Below are positions 4,430-5,789 of a stretch of 5,789 nt of DNA, one piece after another; position 1 is the first letter of the stretch; the number at the start of each line of letters is the position of its first letter. Source of the DNA: Bacillota bacterium. Its GTDB lineage: Bacteria; Armatimonadota; Hebobacteria; Hebobacterales; Hebobacteraceae. The stretch is taken from contig DAOVEW010000096.1 of NCBI GenBank assembly GCA_030668755.1, positions 1 to 5,789 on the forward strand. The letters are read 5' to 3'. Under the pieces are notes generated by a model. That model did not search any database. It worked only from the letters and a program-made list of their open reading frames with translations, and was not told the origin of the DNA. The position numbers were made by a program, and so were the translations under genes.

Positions 4430-5152
4430 ATGCAGACCGACATCGTCCGCCGCCCACCGGACGCCGCCTCAGACCTAAGCGGGGACCAGGACCAGGCCCT
4501 CACCGCCGTCTCTCAGGCCAGGGAGGCCATCAACCTTCGTCTGCTTCTGGAGCTAAGACGTCGCCTCAAGGGGGCCGCTGAGAGGGAGCTGGCACTGGGC
4601 GCGAACCGCATGCGCGGCCTCCGAGACGAGCTGCGCCGCGCAGAGGCTGAGCTTCGCCTGACCGCCCGCGCCCTGAGCGCCCGCTCGAACAACCTCGCGG
4701 CCACGGCCGAGCGCATCCAGAAAGCCCAGTCTCGCGCCGCTCAGGCCGGCGCCCGCCTCTCCTCGCTCGAAGAAGAGCATCAGGATCTGGCCCAGCAGCT
4801 CGCAAACGCGCACCAGGCGGCCGAGGCGCTCCAGGATTCGGTGCGCGTATCCCATCCTCACCGCAGCGGCACCCTCGAGTCCCTCCTCCTTGCCAGCCGG
4901 GGGCTCATGAACGACCTCGAACAGGCCGCCCGAGACGAGGCATCCCTCCGACAGCGCGGGTATGACCTCATTGACGAGACCCAGGGCTTCACCGCCCGCT
5001 GCGGCGCACTCCACACCTACTTTACGGCTGCCGGAAACGCCATGAACGCCATCTCCAGCGACCTCGAGGCCGGTCTGGACAGCCTGCCGAGCGCTGTGCA
5101 GGCCGCGCCCCAGAACCGGCCTGCTGCGCCCAGCGCAGCCACCTACAGATGA
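4430..5152 (+). CDS. coiled-coil protein, 240 aa
   Basis: No family is recognised. The start is set by AGGAGG 8 bases upstream. Residues 1-22 are polar and probably flexible. Residues about 25-139 form a nearly unbroken alpha-helical, heptad-like region rich in Ala, Leu, Arg, Glu and Gln (for example LELRRRLKGAAERELAL, LRDELRRAEAELRLTARAL, RLSSLEEEHQDLAQQLANA), typical of a long coiled coil. A break at VSHPHRSG (140-147) is followed by further helices, 148-218, ending in a Pro/Ala-rich tail. There is no signal peptide or membrane segment. This layout suits a structural or scaffold protein; a functional label would be a guess. The natural stop was TAG after Thr238; the final Tyr-Arg and TGA come from the second mobile element. 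The TPR gene downstream would originally have started 27 bases after that TAG, suggesting one transcript. Confidence 0.75.
   Translation: MQTDIVRRPPDAASDLSGDQDQALTAVSQAREAINLRLLLELRRRLKGAAERELALGANRMRGLRDELRRAEAELRLTARALSARSNNLAATAERIQKAQSRAAQAGARLSSLEEEHQDLAQQLANAHQAAEALQDSVRVSHPHRSGTLESLLLASRGLMNDLEQAARDEASLRQRGYDLIDETQGFTARCGALHTYFTAAGNAMNAISSDLEAGLDSLPSAVQAAPQNRPAAPSAATYR
5144..5145. repeat. TA target-site duplication of copy B (partner at 5405-5406)
   Basis: TA flanks both ends, with C at 5143 and G at 5407, so the empty site reads CTAG. Confidence 0.75.
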
Positions 5153-5169
5153 CCTTGTATTATAGTAAC
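5146..5169 (+). repeat. left terminal inverted repeat of copy B
   Basis: It differs from the left end of copy A by one base (GATGAC instead of GATGAT before the CTTG). It supplies TAC AGA TGA to the coiled-coil gene. Confidence 0.83.
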
Positions 5170-5312
5170 ACCGGCCCACCATCGGCCTTGCACAGTAGGA
5201 AAACAGGGGGATTCCTGGGGAGTGATATGAGGTGCGTCTCGTGCATTCGGGGTCGCGGGGGCCATTTGGGCCCAGTCATCGTCAGGAGCCTTAGCAGCGA
5301 GTGAAAGGGGGT

Positions 5313-5346
5313 GCGCGGGAAACGAATCGCCGGTCGTTTCCCCCGC
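5313..5346 (+). repeat. internal hairpin of copy B
   Basis: GCGCGGGAAACG pairs with CGTTTCCCCCGC. Relative to copy A, one stem position became C opposite C, while the loop-closing G opposite T became G opposite C, lengthening the stem by one pair. Confidence 0.7.
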
Positions 5347-5357
5347 CAGGCCTTTCC

Positions 5358-5379
5358 GCTCGGCATGGATATGCCGAGC
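5358..5379 (+). repeat. subterminal hairpin of copy B
   Basis: The 9-bp stem and GGAT loop are identical to those of copy A and again abut the right terminal repeat. Confidence 0.8.
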
Positions 5380-5404
5380 GTTACCATATATACAAGAAAC
5401 TCAA
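5380..5404 (-). repeat. right terminal inverted repeat of copy B
   Basis: It reads GTTACCATATATACAAG and then AAACTCAA, one base longer than in copy A because of an extra T. The insertion breaks the perfect inner pairing with the left end and may make this copy less mobile. Confidence 0.8.
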
Positions 5405-5434
5405 TAGCACTGCTATTCCACTGTAAGAGGGGTG

Positions 5435-5789
5435 ATGGGTTTGAGCATTGACGTCGAGATAAGCTGTGCCCCGCGCGGCCTCGCAGGAGCCTTCCTGTCG
5501 GCCGCTCTCTGCCTGTTTTCCCGCACCCGGCGCGCCGACATCTGGTGCTCGTGCGCCCGCCGCCTGGTGCGGCGCGGCAGGCCCCACTGGGCGCTCCCCC
5601 TATATCGCCGCGCCTGCGCCCTCGCCCCCGCCAACGTTCGTCTCTGGCGCTGGCGCGCGGCCGCCGCCATCCGTTCGGCCCAGCTCGAAGATGCCGGCCT
5701 CTGCTACCGCACCATTGCCAGGTTGGACCCCGGCAGCCCCCGCGCCCATGCCCGCCTCGCCGCCCTCTACGAGATCCTCGGCGCCCCTG
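5435..5789 (+). CDS. TPR-repeat protein, N-terminal part (3' end outside window)
   Basis: An open frame of 118 codons runs off the window from the ATG at 5435; GAGG lies 4 bases upstream, and an in-frame TAG at 5405 limits the start. A GTG at 5432 is adjacent and possible. Residues about 51-118 show tetratricopeptide-type helices: LPLYRRACALAPANVRLW, then AQLEDAGLCYRTIARLDPGS, then RAHARLAALYEILG. The spacing and the L-A-P / L-D-P turns are typical of TPR. Residues 15-28 (GLAGAFLSAALCLF) are hydrophobic, but short and followed by Arg-rich sequence, so a membrane role is uncertain. Cys and Arg are frequent. TPRs mediate protein binding; the rest of the protein is not visible. It follows the coiled-coil gene and was probably in its operon before the element entered. 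Confidence 0.68.
   Translation, partial: MGLSIDVEISCAPRGLAGAFLSAALCLFSRTRRADIWCSCARRLVRRGRPHWALPLYRRACALAPANVRLWRWRAAAAIRSAQLEDAGLCYRTIARLDPGSPRAHARLAALYEILGAP

Larger units (their letters stand above)
5146..5404 (+). mobile_element. MITE copy B, 259 bp, inserted in a TAG stop codon
   Basis: This is the second copy of the element at 2329-2586, in the same orientation, differing by ten substitutions and one inserted T in the right terminal repeat. It is again bounded by C-TA and TA-G. Removing it and one TA joins ACC to TAG, a stop codon for the coiled-coil gene, followed by CACTGC. The flanks of the two copies share nothing beyond CTA and TAG, which shows independent insertions rather than a larger duplication. 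The divergence between copies argues that they are not a very recent pair. Confidence 0.87.

Noticed and set aside
3922..4581. 219-codon plus-strand open frame across the gene-free region
   Set aside because: Its composition is dominated by Pro, Arg and Ser; it has no ribosome binding site and overlaps two supported genes in other frames.
2326..5407. Composite transposon formed by the two copies
   Set aside because: The copies are direct repeats of a non-coding element, each with its own TA duplication, and the genes between look like ordinary chromosomal genes; two independent insertions explain the pattern better.

Overview
The window is a high-GC bacterial chromosome segment. Codons mostly end in G or C, and most of the complete genes have a strong Shine-Dalgarno sequence 7-8 bases before the start. 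Nothing fixes the taxon. The mix of HEAT- and TPR-repeat proteins, a stand-alone neutral-ceramidase-like hydrolase and an MEDS-domain protein would fit an environmental, poorly cultured lineage (Planctomycetota, Armatimonadota or similar), but that is inference.

Layout. Positions 2-220 hold the C-terminal end of a HEAT-repeat protein (+). Positions 229-744 (-) encode an unrecognised 171-aa protein, divergent across a 148-bp gap from a neutral/alkaline ceramidase-like metal hydrolase at 893-2335 (+). A YjbQ/UPF0047 gene at 2600-3013 (+) was almost certainly in one operon with the hydrolase. A convergent gene at 3112-3993 (-) joins a small SH3-like barrel to an MEDS sensory domain. A gene-free stretch at 3994-4429 carries a sigma70-like promoter, two strong hairpins and an intrinsic-terminator-like structure just before a coiled-coil protein gene at 4430-5152 (+). 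A TPR-protein gene starts at 5435 and runs off the window.

The most striking content is a pair of near-identical 258/259-bp non-coding elements, at 2329-2586 and 5146-5404, about 96% identical (ten substitutions and one 1-bp indel by eye). Each has imperfect terminal inverted repeats around a core close to CTTGTATTATAGTAAC and is bounded by TA on both sides, giving C-TA-[element]-TA-G. They look like miniature inverted-repeat transposable elements (MITEs) of IS630/Tc1-mariner type that entered CTAG. Removing each element and one TA restores a TAG stop codon for the upstream gene in both cases (CTC TAG for the hydrolase, ACC TAG for the coiled-coil gene). Both copies therefore landed inside a stop codon. 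The left end supplies TAC AGA TGA, so each host gene gains only Tyr-Arg before a new TGA. The right end read in the opposite orientation would supply TAT TGA. The duplicated TAG at the right edge keeps the Shine-Dalgarno of yjbQ intact. The element thus appears adapted to, or selected for, harmless insertion at stop codons between operon genes.

No tRNA, rRNA, CRISPR array or transposase gene is visible.
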